64,000 nucleotides of DNA from Halopenitus persicus (GCF_002355635.1 NZ_AP017558.1:1488001-1552000), one strand, 5' to 3'. Positions 44,244-54,155 are shown, counted from the stretch's first letter. Numbers and translations: made by a program. The notes: generated by a model from the sequence alone, not told the origin.

Positions 44244-45503
44244 ATGACACGTGTGGCACTCGCGTTTAGCGGGGGACTCGACACCACCGTCTGTGTACCG
44301 CTGCTCGAGGAGGAATACGGCTACGACGAGGTCATCGGCGTCACCGTCGACGTCGGTCAGCCCGAATCGGAGTTCGAGGAGGCCGAGGAGACCGCCGAGG
44401 CGCTCGGGCTCGATCTCCACGTCGTCGACGCCAAGGAGGAGTTCGCGGACCTCTGTTTCGATGCGGTCCGCGCGAACGCGACCTACCAGGGCTACCCGCT
44501 CGGGACCGCGCTCGCGCGCCCGGTCATCGCCGAGGCGATCCTCGAGGTCGCACTCGAGGAGGACTGCGACGCCGTCGCCCACGGCTGTACGGGCAAGGGG
44601 AACGACCAGCTGCGGTTCGAGGCCGTCTGGCGTGGCTCGGACCTCGAAGTGATCGCGCCCGTGCGTGAGCTGGGGCTCACCCGCGAGTGGGAGATCGACT
44701 ACGCCGCCGAGAAGGACCTGCCCGTCGAGGCCGGCGACGGCGGCGTCTGGTCGATCGACACGAACATCTGGTCGCGCGCGGTCGAGGGCGGCGAGCTCGA
44801 GAACCCCGATTACGTCCCGCCGGAGGACATCTACGAGTGGACCGCCGAGCCCGAGGGCGAGACCACCATCGAGGTGACCTTCGAGAAGGGCGTTCCCGTC
44901 GCGATCGACGGCGAGGAGATGGGGCCCGTCGAGCTCATCCAACACCTCAACGAGTACGCGGGCGGCTACGGCGTCGGCCGTACCGACGTGATGGAGGACC
45001 GGATGCTCGGCCTGAAGGTGCGCGAGAACTACGAGCACCCCGCCGCGACCGTCCTCCTCACCGCCCACTCGGCGCTCGAGGACCTCGTGTTGACGAAGGG
45101 CGAGCGCTCGTTCAAGACGGGCATCGAACAGGAGTGGTCCGAGAAGGCCTACCAGGGGCTCGTCTTCGCGCCCCTGATGGACGCGCTCGACGCGTTCATC
45201 ACCGAGACCCAGGACGTCGTCACCGGCAGCGCCACCGTGAAGGTGTCCGGCGGCAACTGCCGCGTCGTCGCCCGCGACAGCGAGTACGCGGTCTACTCCG
45301 AGGAGATGGCCTCGTTCAACACCGCCGACGTCGCCGGCATCGCCCAGGAGGACGCCACGGGCGTCGCGAAGTACCACGGCCTCCAGGAACGCCTCGCGAA
45401 CGCGGTCTCCGCCGGCGTCTCCGACCTCGAGATCGCCGCCGACGGCGGCGACGGGTCGGATGCCGAGGGATCCGACGGCGCCACCACCGACACGAACGAG
45501 TAG
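44244..45503 (+). CDS. argG: Argininosuccinate synthase
   Basis: Joins citrulline and aspartate with ATP, the first of the two final steps to arginine. 419 aa. The PP-loop AFSGGLDTTVC is at the N-terminus. Other signatures are ANATYQGYPLGTALARP, CTGKGNDQLRFE, SIDTNIWSR and GGYGVGRTDVMEDR. The C-terminal 25 residues are a Gly/Ser/Asp tail. Four bases separate its stop from argH. Starts the arginine cluster. Confidence 0.96.
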   Translation: MTRVALAFSGGLDTTVCVPLLEEEYGYDEVIGVTVDVGQPESEFEEAEETAEALGLDLHVVDAKEEFADLCFDAVRANATYQGYPLGTALARPVIAEAILEVALEEDCDAVAHGCTGKGNDQLRFEAVWRGSDLEVIAPVRELGLTREWEIDYAAEKDLPVEAGDGGVWSIDTNIWSRAVEGGELENPDYVPPEDIYEWTAEPEGETTIEVTFEKGVPVAIDGEEMGPVELIQHLNEYAGGYGVGRTDVMEDRMLGLKVRENYEHPAATVLLTAHSALEDLVLTKGERSFKTGIEQEWSEKAYQGLVFAPLMDALDAFITETQDVVTGSATVKVSGGNCRVVARDSEYAVYSEEMASFNTADVAGIAQEDATGVAKYHGLQERLANAVSAGVSDLEIAADGGDGSDAEGSDGATTDTNE

Positions 45504-45507
45504 ACGA

Positions 45508-46983
45508 ATGACCGACGGAACCCCCTCCGAGACGGCCGTCCGCCGCGACCGCTTCAGCGGCGGCCCCGCACGCGGGTTCCTCTCGAGCCTCGCGGCCGAC
45601 GAGGCGATCTTCGCGGCCGACCTCGCCGTCGACCGCGCGCACGTGGTGATGCTCGCTGAGCAGGGGATCGTCGAGGCCGACACGGCCGGAGCGATCCTCT
45701 CGGCGCTGGCCGACGTCGAGGACGCCGGCCACGGCGCCCTCTCGGAGGGCGAGGACGTCCACGAGGCGGTCGAGACCGCCGTCATCGACCGTATCGGTCC
45801 CGACGGCGGCCGGATGCACACCGCGCGTTCGCGAAACGACGAGGTCGCGACCTGCATCCGGTACCGGCTCCGGGAGGACCTGTTGGCGGTCGCCGAGGCG
45901 ACGGTCGCGCTGCGGGAGGCCCTCACGGCGGCCGCGGCCGAGCACGTCGAGACGACGATGCCCGGCTACACGCATCTCCAGCCGGCCCAGCCCACGACCG
46001 TGGCCCACCACCTGCTGTCCTACGAGGCGGCCGCGGCCCGCGAGACCGACCGGCTGCTCGACGCCTACGACCGGACGAACCGGTCGCCGCTGGGCGCCGC
46101 CGCGTTCGCGGGCACGCCCTTCGACGTCGACCGCGACCGCAGCGCCGAGCTGCTGGGATTCGACGGGATCGTCCGGAACGCGATGGACGCGGTCTCCGCA
46201 CGGGACTTCCTCCTCGAGGCCGCCGCGGCGTTCGCCTCCCTGTCGGTGACGCTGTCGGGACTGGCCGAGGACCTGGTCGTCTTCGCCAACAGGGACTTCA
46301 TCGAGCTCGACGACGACTACGCGTCGACCTCCTCGATCATGCCCCAGAAGAAGAACCCCGACACGCTCGAGCTGACGCGCGGCGTCGCGGGCGACGCGGT
46401 CGGCGAGCTGACCGGGGTGGCCACCGCCCTGAAGGGGCTCCCCCGGGCGTACAACCGCGACCTGCAGCGAGTCCATCCCGGGGTCTTCGAGATCGCCGGC
46501 GTCGTCCGGGACGCGACCGACGTGGCCGGCGGGGCCGTCGCCACCGCGTCGTGGCACGAGACCGCCCTCGAAGCCGCCGCCGGCGAGGGCTTCTCGACGG
46601 CGACCGGGATCGCGGACCTGCTGGCGATGGCGGGGCTGCCCTTCCGGTCGGCCCACGAGATCGTCGCGCACGCGGCGGCGTCGATCGACGACGCGACCGA
46701 CGCGACGGCCGCCGCCGCAAAACTCGATGCGGCCGCCGAGGACGTGCTCGCGGAGTCGCTGTTCGAGTACGTGAGCCGCGACGACGTGGAGCGCGCGCTC
46801 GACCCCGACGCCAGCGTCGCGAGCCGTGACTCCGCCGGCGGGCCCGCGCCCGCGGCGGTTCGGGACGCGCTCGCCGACGTCGACTCGCGGATCGCCGCGG
46901 ACGGCGACCGCGTCGCGGACCGGCACGCCGCGCTCGACCGGGCGAGTGACCGACTCGGGACGGAGGTGGCCACGTATGTCTGA
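45508..46983 (+). CDS. argH: Argininosuccinate lyase
   Basis: Splits argininosuccinate to arginine and fumarate. 491 aa. The superfamily signature STSSIMPQKKNPDTLELTR is intact with the catalytic Ser loop; other conserved sites are MHTARSRNDEVATCIRYRLR and GYTHLQPAQPTTVAHHL (catalytic His). The start MTDGTPSETAVRRDRFSGGP was chosen at the ATG right after argG. About 255 bp lie between this gene and lysW. Confidence 0.95.
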   Translation: MTDGTPSETAVRRDRFSGGPARGFLSSLAADEAIFAADLAVDRAHVVMLAEQGIVEADTAGAILSALADVEDAGHGALSEGEDVHEAVETAVIDRIGPDGGRMHTARSRNDEVATCIRYRLREDLLAVAEATVALREALTAAAAEHVETTMPGYTHLQPAQPTTVAHHLLSYEAAAARETDRLLDAYDRTNRSPLGAAAFAGTPFDVDRDRSAELLGFDGIVRNAMDAVSARDFLLEAAAAFASLSVTLSGLAEDLVVFANRDFIELDDDYASTSSIMPQKKNPDTLELTRGVAGDAVGELTGVATALKGLPRAYNRDLQRVHPGVFEIAGVVRDATDVAGGAVATASWHETALEAAAGEGFSTATGIADLLAMAGLPFRSAHEIVAHAAASIDDATDATAAAAKLDAAAEDVLAESLFEYVSRDDVERALDPDASVASRDSAGGPAPAAVRDALADVDSRIAADGDRVADRHAALDRASDRLGTEVATYV

Positions 46984-47237
46984 GGTCCGTTCCGCCGTCG
47001 TCCCCGACGTGCGGCAGCCGCGACGACCGCGGGCGGTGCGGCAGCCTCTCCCGCCGCGACCGCCGTACACGCCGCCGTCCCCGTGAGGGGACACATATTA
47101 CTACGAAATCTGACGTTTGATTTCGAACGACCGTGTTGACGCGTTCTGTGTCCGTTAGGTGATGCTCCGCCTATTGTGTATTCTTTGATAGGTTCGAAGG
47201 TTTTATGTATGAACGACGGTGATGTACGGATACGACA

Positions 47238-47408
47238 ATGACACAGGCAGAATGTGTCGAGTGCGGGGCCGACGTGGACCTGTACGACGACCTGGAAGTG
47301 GGAGAGATCATCGACTGTGGAACCTGCGGCGCCGAGCTGGAGGTCATCGACGTTTCCCCGCCGGTCCTCGATCGAGCCCCGGAGCTCGAAGAGGACTGGG
47401 GGGAGTGA
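47238..47408 (+). CDS. lysW: LysW amino-group carrier protein
   Basis: 56 aa carrier whose C-terminal Glu gamma-carboxylate is joined to the alpha-amino group of the substrate. The zinc ribbon has CVECGADV and CGTCGAEL, and the C-terminus EEDWGE is the family hallmark. Protects glutamate (arginine route) through argX, B, C, D and E. Ends 1 bp before argX. TATA-like gttttatg near 47195, about 40 nt before the ATG. Confidence 0.95.
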   Translation: MTQAECVECGADVDLYDDLEVGEIIDCGTCGAELEVIDVSPPVLDRAPELEEDWGE

Positions 47409-47409
47409 G

Positions 47410-48321
47410 ATGAAGGTCGGCATCCTCTACTCCCGGATTCGGAAGGACGAGAAGCTCCTCCTCTCGGAGCTGCGCGAACGCGGCCACGAGGTGACGAAGA
47501 TCGACGTCCGGAAGGAGCGGTTCGCCCTCGACTCGACGACGGCCGACGTCGCCGACCTCGACGTCGTCGTCGACCGGTGTCTCGCGACGAGCCGGTCGCT
47601 GTACGCGACGCAGTTCTTCGCGAGCTACGGCGTGCCCGTGATCAACGCGCCCGAGACCGCGGACGTCTGTGCCGACAAGGCGAAGAACTCGCTCGCGCTC
47701 GCGGAGGCGGGAATTCCCACGCCCGACACCGAGGTCGCGTTCACCACGGACGCGGCCCTCGAGGCGATCGAGGAGTTCGGCTATCCCTGCGTGCTCAAGC
47801 CCGTCGTCGGCTCGTGGGGCCGGCTGATGGCGAAGATCGACACCCGGAACGCAGCGGAGGCGATCCTCGAGCACAAGGCGACGCTCGGCCACTACGAGCA
47901 CAAGGTGTTCTACGTCCAGGAGTTCGTCGACAAGCCCGGCCGCGACGTTCGCGTCGTGGCCGTCGACGGCGAGCCCATCGCCGCGATGACCCGGACGTCG
48001 GACCACTGGCTGACGAACGCCGCCAAGGGCGGTCACGCCGAGGAGTTCGAGCTCGACGAGACGGCGCTGGACCTCGTCGAACGCGCCTCCGAGGCCGTCG
48101 GCGGCGGCCTGCTCGGGATCGACCTGATGGAGGTCGGCGGCGCCGGCTCGGGCGAGTACACCGTCCACGAGGTGAACCACACCGTCGAGTTCAAGGCGCT
48201 CAACGACGCCGTCGAGGCCGACGTTCCCGCCGCTGTCGTCGACTGGCTCGAGACGCGCGTCGCGGACGCGGAGGCCGAGGAGGGAAATGAAAAGCGGACG
48301 GGAGTGACGGCGACGGCATGA
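47410..48321 (+). CDS. argX: Glutamate--LysW ligase (ATP-grasp)
   Basis: 303 aa RimK/LysX-type ATP-grasp ligase attaching glutamate to LysW. MKVGILYSRIRKDEKLLLSE is the family start; the ATP site has CVLKPVVGSWGRLMAKIDTR and YVQEFVDKPGRDVRVVAVDG; substrate side is DLMEVGGAGSGEYTVHEVNH. Start follows lysW by one base. Its stop overlaps argC. It is ArgX rather than LysX by context (argB-F and no lysine genes). Confidence 0.93.
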   Translation: MKVGILYSRIRKDEKLLLSELRERGHEVTKIDVRKERFALDSTTADVADLDVVVDRCLATSRSLYATQFFASYGVPVINAPETADVCADKAKNSLALAEAGIPTPDTEVAFTTDAALEAIEEFGYPCVLKPVVGSWGRLMAKIDTRNAAEAILEHKATLGHYEHKVFYVQEFVDKPGRDVRVVAVDGEPIAAMTRTSDHWLTNAAKGGHAEEFELDETALDLVERASEAVGGGLLGIDLMEVGGAGSGEYTVHEVNHTVEFKALNDAVEADVPAAVVDWLETRVADAEAEEGNEKRTGVTATA

Positions 48322-49403
48322 GCGGCGCCGACGCCACCGCGACCGACGCCAGCCCGAACGACGCCGAATACACGGCCGGCGTGATCGGCGGGACCGGCTT
48401 CGCGGGTGGGGAGCTGCTCCGCCTGCTCGCCGGCCATCCCGACTTCTCGGTCGTGCAGGCGACCTCCCGCTCGGCCGCGAACAAGACCGTCGGGTCGGTC
48501 CACCCGAACCTCCGGTCGCTCGACCTTCGGTTCACCGAGCCGTCCGACCTCGAATCGGTCGACGTGCTGTTCGCCGCGACGCCCCACGGCGTCTCGATGG
48601 AGCGGATCGACGCGTACTTCGAGGCGGCCGACACCGTCGTCGACCTCTCGGCGGACTTCCGACTCCCGAGCGCCGAGCTGTACGACGAGTGGTACGAGGG
48701 CCACGACGCGCCCGAGTACCTCGAGCGCGCCGAGTACGCGCTGCCGGAGCTCAACCGCGAGAACCTCGCGGGCGCCGACCTCATCGCCGGCGGCGGCTGT
48801 AACGCCACCGCAACGATCCTCGGGCTGAAGCCCCTCGTCGACGAGGGGGTCCTCGGTCCCGAGACCGGCGAGGTCGTCGTCGACGTCAAGGTCGGCTCCT
48901 CGGAGGGCGGCGCCGGCGGCGGCGCGGCCTCCTCACACCCCGAGCGGTCGGGGGTCGTTCGCCCGTACGCGCCGATCAGCCACCGTCACGAGGCGGAGAT
49001 CGAGGCCTATCTCGGACTCGACGTCTCCTTCACCGTTCACGCGGTCGATATGGTTCGTGGCGCCTCCGCGACGTGCCACGTCTTCCCCGACGGACCCGTC
49101 TCCAAGGGCGACCTCTGGGGAGCCTACCGCGGCGCCTACGAGGACGAACCGTTCATGCGACTCGTCTCCGGCGGCGGCGGGGTGTATCGCTATCCCGAGC
49201 CCAAGGCGGTCGCCGGTACGAACGCCGGCGAGGTCGGGTTCGAACTCGACGCCAGCAACAAGCGCGTGGTCGTCTTCTCCGCGATCGACAACATGATGAA
49301 GGGATCCGCCGGGCAGGCGGTCCACGCAGCGAACGTCGCGCTCGGCCTCGAGGAGACGGCCGGGCTCGGATTCCAGGGGCTTCACCCGGTGGGATCGCCG
49401 TGA
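48318..49403 (+). CDS. argC: N-acetyl-gamma-glutamyl-phosphate / LysW-phosphate reductase
   Basis: NADPH-dependent reductase producing LysW-glutamate semialdehyde, 361 aa. GxxGxxG motif in AGVIGGTGFAGGELLRLLAG; the catalytic Cys is in IAGGGCNATATILGLKPLVD; substrate-binding HRHEAEIEAYLG. Twenty acidic N-terminal residues precede the Rossmann strand. Overlaps both argX (4 bp) and argB (GTG inside its last codons). Confidence 0.95.
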   Translation: MSGADATATDASPNDAEYTAGVIGGTGFAGGELLRLLAGHPDFSVVQATSRSAANKTVGSVHPNLRSLDLRFTEPSDLESVDVLFAATPHGVSMERIDAYFEAADTVVDLSADFRLPSAELYDEWYEGHDAPEYLERAEYALPELNRENLAGADLIAGGGCNATATILGLKPLVDEGVLGPETGEVVVDVKVGSSEGGAGGGAASSHPERSGVVRPYAPISHRHEAEIEAYLGLDVSFTVHAVDMVRGASATCHVFPDGPVSKGDLWGAYRGAYEDEPFMRLVSGGGGVYRYPEPKAVAGTNAGEVGFELDASNKRVVVFSAIDNMMKGSAGQAVHAANVALGLEETAGLGFQGLHPVGSP

Positions 49404-50320
49404 GCGCGGCCGAATCCACCGACCCACCCGTCGTGGTCAAGGTCGGCGGTGCGAAGGCCGTCGACCCGGCAGGCGCGATCGGCGACGTCGCGCGACTGGT
49501 CGCAGAAGGTCGCGAGGTCGTCGTCGTCCACGGCGGCTCGACCGCGGTCGACGAGACGCTCGATCGGCTCGGCATCGAGCCCGAGTACGTCGAGTCCGCC
49601 TCCGGCGTCACCGGCCGGTTCACCGACGCGGAGACGATGGAGGTCTTCGAGATGGTGATGGCCGGCAAGCTCAACACCGAACTGGTCGCGTCGCTGCAGG
49701 AGGCCGACGTCGACGCGGTCGGTCTCTCGGGCGTCGACGGCGGGCTCCTCTCGGGCCCTCGAAAGTCGGCGGTCCGCGTGATCGAGAACGGGAAGAAGAA
49801 GATCCGTCGCGGCGACCACTCGGGCAAGCCCGAGTCGGTCAACGCCGCGCTGCTCGAGGGACTCGCCGCGGACGGCTACGTCCCCGTCGTCTCCCCGCCG
49901 ATGGCGGGCCAGGAGCGCGACGGGGGCGTCACGCCCGTCAACACGGACGCCGACCGCGCCGCAGCCGCCATCGCCGGCGCTCTGGGCGCGGAGCTCGTCC
50001 TGCTGACCGACGTCTCCGGGGTCTACGCGGACCCCGACGATCCCGCGACGCTGATCGGATCCGTCTCGACGCCGGCCGACCTCGAGGCGCTCGAGTCGGC
50101 CGCCGAGGGCTTTATGGGCAAGAAGGTCATGGCGGCCGAGGAGGCGCTCTCGAGCGGCTCCCCGCGCGTCATCGTCGCCGACGCCAACGCCGCGGATCCG
50201 ATCGTCGACGCGCTCGGCGGGGGCGGCACGCACGTCCACGCGAGCGCGCTCACGGATGCGGAAACACGAGCCGAACGATCGGGACAAACGGACGCCGACA
50301 CGACGACGGAGGGTGCCTGA
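49400..50320 (+). CDS. argB: Acetylglutamate / LysW-glutamate kinase
   Basis: 306 aa amino acid kinase phosphorylating LysW-glutamate. It starts at GTG 49400, overlapping the argC stop (GTGA). VVVKVGGAKAVDPAGAIGDV and VVVVHGGSTAVDETL are the family motifs; the ATP-binding part has LLTDVSGVYADPDDPATLIG and FMGKKVMAAEEALSSGSPRV. The C-terminal 30 residues are a charged tail. Overlaps argD by one base. Confidence 0.94.
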   Translation: MSAAESTDPPVVVKVGGAKAVDPAGAIGDVARLVAEGREVVVVHGGSTAVDETLDRLGIEPEYVESASGVTGRFTDAETMEVFEMVMAGKLNTELVASLQEADVDAVGLSGVDGGLLSGPRKSAVRVIENGKKKIRRGDHSGKPESVNAALLEGLAADGYVPVVSPPMAGQERDGGVTPVNTDADRAAAAIAGALGAELVLLTDVSGVYADPDDPATLIGSVSTPADLEALESAAEGFMGKKVMAAEEALSSGSPRVIVADANAADPIVDALGGGGTHVHASALTDAETRAERSGQTDADTTTEGA

Positions 50321-51459
50321 TGTCCGGATTCGTCTTCTCCGAGAAGCCGATCACGATCGAGTCGGGCGAGGGGGCGACCCTCGTCGCCGACGACGGCACG
50401 GAGTACCTCGATTTCGGCGCGAGCTACGCCTGCACCCCGCTCGGTCACTCCCACCCCGTCGTTACGGACGCGGTCCAGGAGCAGGCCGCCGAACTCACCT
50501 ACGTGCAGGCGTCGTATCCCGTCGAGACGCGTACGGAGACCTACGAGAAGCTCGCCGCGCTCGCTCCCGGGGACCTGGACAACGTCTGGCTGTGCAACTC
50601 CGGAACCGAGGCCAACGAGGCCGCGATGAAGTTCGCGCGGGCGGCCACGGGCGAGGAGAAAATCGTCGCGACCAAACGCGCGTTCCACGGGCGCACGCTC
50701 GGCGCGCTCGCGATGACCTGGAAGCGGAAGTACAAGGCGCCCTACGAGCCCCTCGCGGGGGGCATCGAGTTCGTCGAGTACGGCGACGCCGAGGCGCTCG
50801 CGGAGACGGTCGACGAGGACACCGCCGCGGTGTTCCTCGAGCCCGTGCAGGGCGAGGGCGGGATCCATCCCGCCGCGGTCGAGTATCTCCGACACGCCCG
50901 CGAGGTGACCGCCGCCGCCGGGGCTGCGCTGGTCTTCGACGAGATCCAGACCGGCGTCGGCCGGACCGGGACGCTGTGGGCCTGCGAGCAGGCCGACGTC
51001 GTGCCCGACCTCCTCACGACCGCGAAGGGGATCGCCAACGGGCTCCCGATGGGCGCGACCCTGTGTGCCGACTGGATCGCCGAGGACTTCGGCGACCACG
51101 GCTCGACGTTCTCCGGCGGGCCGGTGGTCTGTGCGGCCGCCAACGCGACCCTCGAGACGGTCGTCGAGGAGGACCTGCCGGCCCACGCGGCGGCGGTCGG
51201 CGACGATCTCCGCCAGCGGCTCCAGACGGCGGTCGACGACCACGACCTTCCGGTCCGCGACGTCCGCGGGTCGGGGCTGATGGTCGGCATCGAGGTGAAA
51301 CGCGGAGCCAACCGGATCCTTCGCGACCTGGCGATCCACCAGGACGTGCTCGCGCTGCCCGCGGGGCGCTCGGTGGTCCGGCTGCTCCCGCCCCTCATCG
51401 TCGACGAGCCCGAGACCGAGCGGTTCGTCGACGCGTTCGTGGAGGTGCTCTCCGAGTGA
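50320..51459 (+). CDS. argD: Acetylornithine / LysW-ornithine aminotransferase
   Basis: 379 aa class III PLP aminotransferase. GSTF motif, the PLP lysine in DLLTTAKGIANGLPMGATLC and the Asp in ALVFDEIQTGVGRTGTLWAC are conserved; WLCNSGTEANEAAMKFARAA binds phosphate. Converts the semialdehyde to LysW-ornithine with glutamate. The stop overlaps argE (TGATG). Confidence 0.95.
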   Translation: MSGFVFSEKPITIESGEGATLVADDGTEYLDFGASYACTPLGHSHPVVTDAVQEQAAELTYVQASYPVETRTETYEKLAALAPGDLDNVWLCNSGTEANEAAMKFARAATGEEKIVATKRAFHGRTLGALAMTWKRKYKAPYEPLAGGIEFVEYGDAEALAETVDEDTAAVFLEPVQGEGGIHPAAVEYLRHAREVTAAAGAALVFDEIQTGVGRTGTLWACEQADVVPDLLTTAKGIANGLPMGATLCADWIAEDFGDHGSTFSGGPVVCAAANATLETVVEEDLPAHAAAVGDDLRQRLQTAVDDHDLPVRDVRGSGLMVGIEVKRGANRILRDLAIHQDVLALPAGRSVVRLLPPLIVDEPETERFVDAFVEVLSE

Positions 51460-52643
51460 TGACCGACTTCGAGGCGGCCGGGTCCGGCGGATCGGATCGC
51501 GACGGGACCGCCGATCGCGAGATCGTCGCCGGCGGCGAGGGATCGTATCCCGACGCCTGCGACACGCCGGCTCGTAAGCTGCTGTTCGACATGGTCTCGA
51601 TCCCCTCTCCGTCCGGCGAGGAGGACGCCGCGGCCGACCGGCTGCGCGCGTTCTTCACCGCCAACGACCGGGAGGCGTGGATCGACGACGTCGGCAACGT
51701 CCGCGCGCCCGCGGACGATTCCGTCCTTTTGACCTCCCACATCGACACCGTACCGGGGGACATCCCGGTCGAGGTGAAGCCGGCGGACGGGGACGCGTAC
51801 GATCTCGACGCCCTGGCCGAGGCAGACGGCGACGTGGTCCCCGACGACGCGCTGTGGGGTCGCGGCTCCGTCGACGCGACCGGCCCGCTCGTCTCGATGG
51901 CGGTCGCCGCGGTCCGGACCGGCGTCTCCTTCGTCGGCGTCGTCGGCGAGGAGACCGACTCCCGGGGCGCACGTCACCTCGTCGCGGATCGCTCGGCCGA
52001 ACCGGACGCGGTCGTCAACGGCGAGCCCTCGGGCTGGAACGGCGTCACGCTCGGCTATCGCGGTTTCCTGGCGGGCACCTACGTCAACACCAGCGAGTCC
52101 GGCCACTCCTCGCGGCCCGAACCGAACGCGATCCAACACGCGATCCGCTGGTGGGCCGGCGTCGAGGACGTCTTCGACCCCGACGACCCCGACACCCCGG
52201 TCTTCGAGCAGGTGACGACGAAGCCGGTCTCCTTCGACGGCGGGCTCACGGAGGACGGACTCGCCGTCGAGGCGACCGTCGCGGTACAGCTCCGCGTGCC
52301 GCCCTCACGAACCGTCGACGAGGTCCACGAGATCGCGGAGGGACGGCTGACGACCGGAACCGTCCACTGGAAGGAGCCGATCCCGCCGGTCATGGAGAGC
52401 CCAAGAACCCCGCTTGCGCGGGCGTTCCGCGTCGCGATCCGCGAGGGGGGTGGCGACGTCAGGCTGCTCCGGAAGACCGGAACCAGCGACATGAACCTGT
52501 TCGCCGCCGCCTGGAACTGTCCGATGGTCACCTACGGCCCGGGGAACTCCGACCTCGACCACGCGCCGAACGAACACCTTCCCCTCGCGGAGCTCGACCG
52601 CGCCGTCGACGTTTTGACCGCGGTCTGCCGTGACCGGCGATAA
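51459..52643 (+). CDS. argE: LysW-ornithine hydrolase (M20 peptidase)
   Basis: 394 aa. M20 metallopeptidase, LysK/ArgE type, that frees ornithine from the carrier. Metal ligands in LLTSHIDTVPG (His), WGRGSVDATGPL (Asp), FVGVVGEETDSRGARHLVAD (Glu-Glu) and the late KTGTSDMNLFAAAWN. About 30 extra acidic residues precede the catalytic domain. Start overlaps argD. No LysW-lysine route is otherwise seen here. Confidence 0.92.
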   Translation: MTDFEAAGSGGSDRDGTADREIVAGGEGSYPDACDTPARKLLFDMVSIPSPSGEEDAAADRLRAFFTANDREAWIDDVGNVRAPADDSVLLTSHIDTVPGDIPVEVKPADGDAYDLDALAEADGDVVPDDALWGRGSVDATGPLVSMAVAAVRTGVSFVGVVGEETDSRGARHLVADRSAEPDAVVNGEPSGWNGVTLGYRGFLAGTYVNTSESGHSSRPEPNAIQHAIRWWAGVEDVFDPDDPDTPVFEQVTTKPVSFDGGLTEDGLAVEATVAVQLRVPPSRTVDEVHEIAEGRLTTGTVHWKEPIPPVMESPRTPLARAFRVAIREGGGDVRLLRKTGTSDMNLFAAAWNCPMVTYGPGNSDLDHAPNEHLPLAELDRAVDVLTAVCRDRR

Positions 52644-52686
52644 CCGGCTTCTCGGGTCCCGATTACCACCACATACCACTCCACTG

Positions 52687-53580
52687 ATGGCACTCGCAAC
52701 GACCGACTTCCTCGACATCGACGACCTCACGCCGGCGGAACTCGACCGCGTGCTCGAGCGCGCGGCCGCGATGAAGGCCGGCGAGGACGACGCACAGCTG
52801 TCCAACCACACGCTCGCGATGATCTTCGAGAAACCCTCGACGCGAACGCGCGTCTCCTTCGAGACCGGCATGACCGACCTCGGGGGCCACGCGATGTTCC
52901 TCGGCCCGGACGACATCCAGCTCGGCCACGGCGAGCCGCTTCGTGACACCGCCCGGGTGCTCGGTCGGTACACCGATGGCGTGATGGCGCGGCTGTTCGA
53001 CCACGACGACGTCGAGGTCCTCGCGGAACACGCCGACTGCCCGGTGATAAACGGCCTCACGGACGAGGCCCACCCCTGTCAGACGCTCGCCGACCTGTTG
53101 ACGATCCGCGAACACGCCGGCGAGGACGTCCGCGTCGCGTGGGTCGGCGACGGGAACAACGTCGGCCAGTCGTTCGTCGTCGGCGCGGCGATGGCCGGGA
53201 TCGACGTGACGGTGGCCACCCCGGCCGAGTACGCAATGGACGAAACGGTCTTCCATCGCGCCGCCGACTTCGGGGCCGACCCGACGGTGACGACCGATCC
53301 GGCGGCCGCGGTCGCCGACGCGGACGTCGTCTACACCGACGTGTGGATCTCGATGGGACAGGAGAGCCGACGGGAGCGAAAGCTCGCGGCCTTCGACGGC
53401 TTTCAGGTGAACGAGTCGCTGCTTGCCGGCAGCGACGCCGCGGTGATGCACTGCCTGCCGGCCCACCGCGGCGAGGAGATCACGAACGACGTGCTCGAGT
53501 CGGACCGCGCGCTCGCGTGGGATCAGGCGGAAAACCGGCTCCACGCGCAGAAGGCGCTCCTCGTCGAACTCCTCGCGTAG
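52687..53580 (+). CDS. argF: Ornithine carbamoyltransferase
   Basis: 297 aa. Carbamoyl-phosphate signature EKPSTRTRVSFETGM, ornithine part DEAHPCQTLADLLTI, and MHCLPAHRGEEITNDV with the Cys of the HCLP loop are all present. Makes citrulline for argG. 43-bp gap from argE. The start at 52687 was chosen where homologues begin (MALATTDFLDIDDL). Last gene of the cluster. Confidence 0.95.
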   Translation: MALATTDFLDIDDLTPAELDRVLERAAAMKAGEDDAQLSNHTLAMIFEKPSTRTRVSFETGMTDLGGHAMFLGPDDIQLGHGEPLRDTARVLGRYTDGVMARLFDHDDVEVLAEHADCPVINGLTDEAHPCQTLADLLTIREHAGEDVRVAWVGDGNNVGQSFVVGAAMAGIDVTVATPAEYAMDETVFHRAADFGADPTVTTDPAAAVADADVVYTDVWISMGQESRRERKLAAFDGFQVNESLLAGSDAAVMHCLPAHRGEEITNDVLESDRALAWDQAENRLHAQKALLVELLA

Positions 53581-53633
53581 CACGTCGGTCGACGGCGGTT
53601 CGAGAGACACCGGCTCCGACCGTCCCCGCCGAT

Positions 53634-53837
53634 TCAGAAGTCGTGTTCGAGCTCCTCCGGGTCGGAGTCGGCCTTCTGGATGATTATCTTCCCGTCGCGG
53701 ACGCGAACGAACACCTCGTCGCCGATCTCCATACCCGCGACCGCAAGCTCGTCCTCGTGAAGGTTCACGTGGACGTTGTGGTACTCGCCATCCTCGTCTT
53801 TGGTTCCACTCGGGCTGAGCTTCTTCTTACGAACCAT
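53634..53837 (-). CDS. AbrB/SpoVT-like small protein
   Basis: 67 aa beginning MVRKKKLSPSG, then HVNLHEDELAVAGMEIGDEV and FVRVRDGKIIIQKADSDPEE. This is the strand order of the AbrB swapped-hairpin DNA-binding fold found in many small haloarchaeal proteins. Target unknown. TATA-like acttatgtatc (minus strand, 53870-53881) is about 35-40 nt upstream. Divergent from MC1 by 352 bp. Confidence 0.75.
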   Translation of the reverse strand: MVRKKKLSPSGTKDEDGEYHNVHVNLHEDELAVAGMEIGDEVFVRVRDGKIIIQKADSDPEELEHDF

Positions 53838-53918
53838 CGGCGGGTTTCTGCGTGGGAGTTCACCGTACGAGATACATAAGTGTTGTTTCCCCCGCCGATC
53901 GGCGGCGTTCCGGAACGA

Positions 53919-54004
53919 CGCGGATCGATCCGCGCGACCGGAGCGGTCGTCCTCGACGGATCACGGGGCGTTCACTCGCCGTTCGTCCCGCGGATCGATC
54001 CGCG
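53919..54004. repeat. Two copies of the palindrome cgcggatcgatccgcg
   Basis: Perfect 16-bp palindrome at 53919-53934 and 53989-54004, 70 bp apart. A near-identical ggcggatcgatccgcc lies on the other side of the rRNA operon at 60656-60671. Confidence 0.9.
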
Positions 54005-54138
54005 CGCGCCAGCGTTCGAGGCCCCGATTCCCCCGTGAATCGGGCGTTTTCGCGCCGCCATCGCCGCTTCACCCCGTCCGATACCCCCCGATCACGGGCC
54101 ACATCGACGCTTCATGCCACTCTCATCCCCGTTTCCCC

Positions 54139-54155
54139 GATATATTTATAACAGA
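54139..54155 (+). promoter_or_regulatory. MC1 promoter
   Basis: cgatatatttataacag, a strong TATA box about 35-50 nt before the MC1 ATG, giving a short leader of about 20-25 nt. Confidence 0.6.

Noticed and set aside
46975-47086. 36-codon Pro/Arg-rich frame after argH
   Set aside because: Overlaps the argH end, no promoter or ribosome site, and composition is that of random GC-rich sequence.
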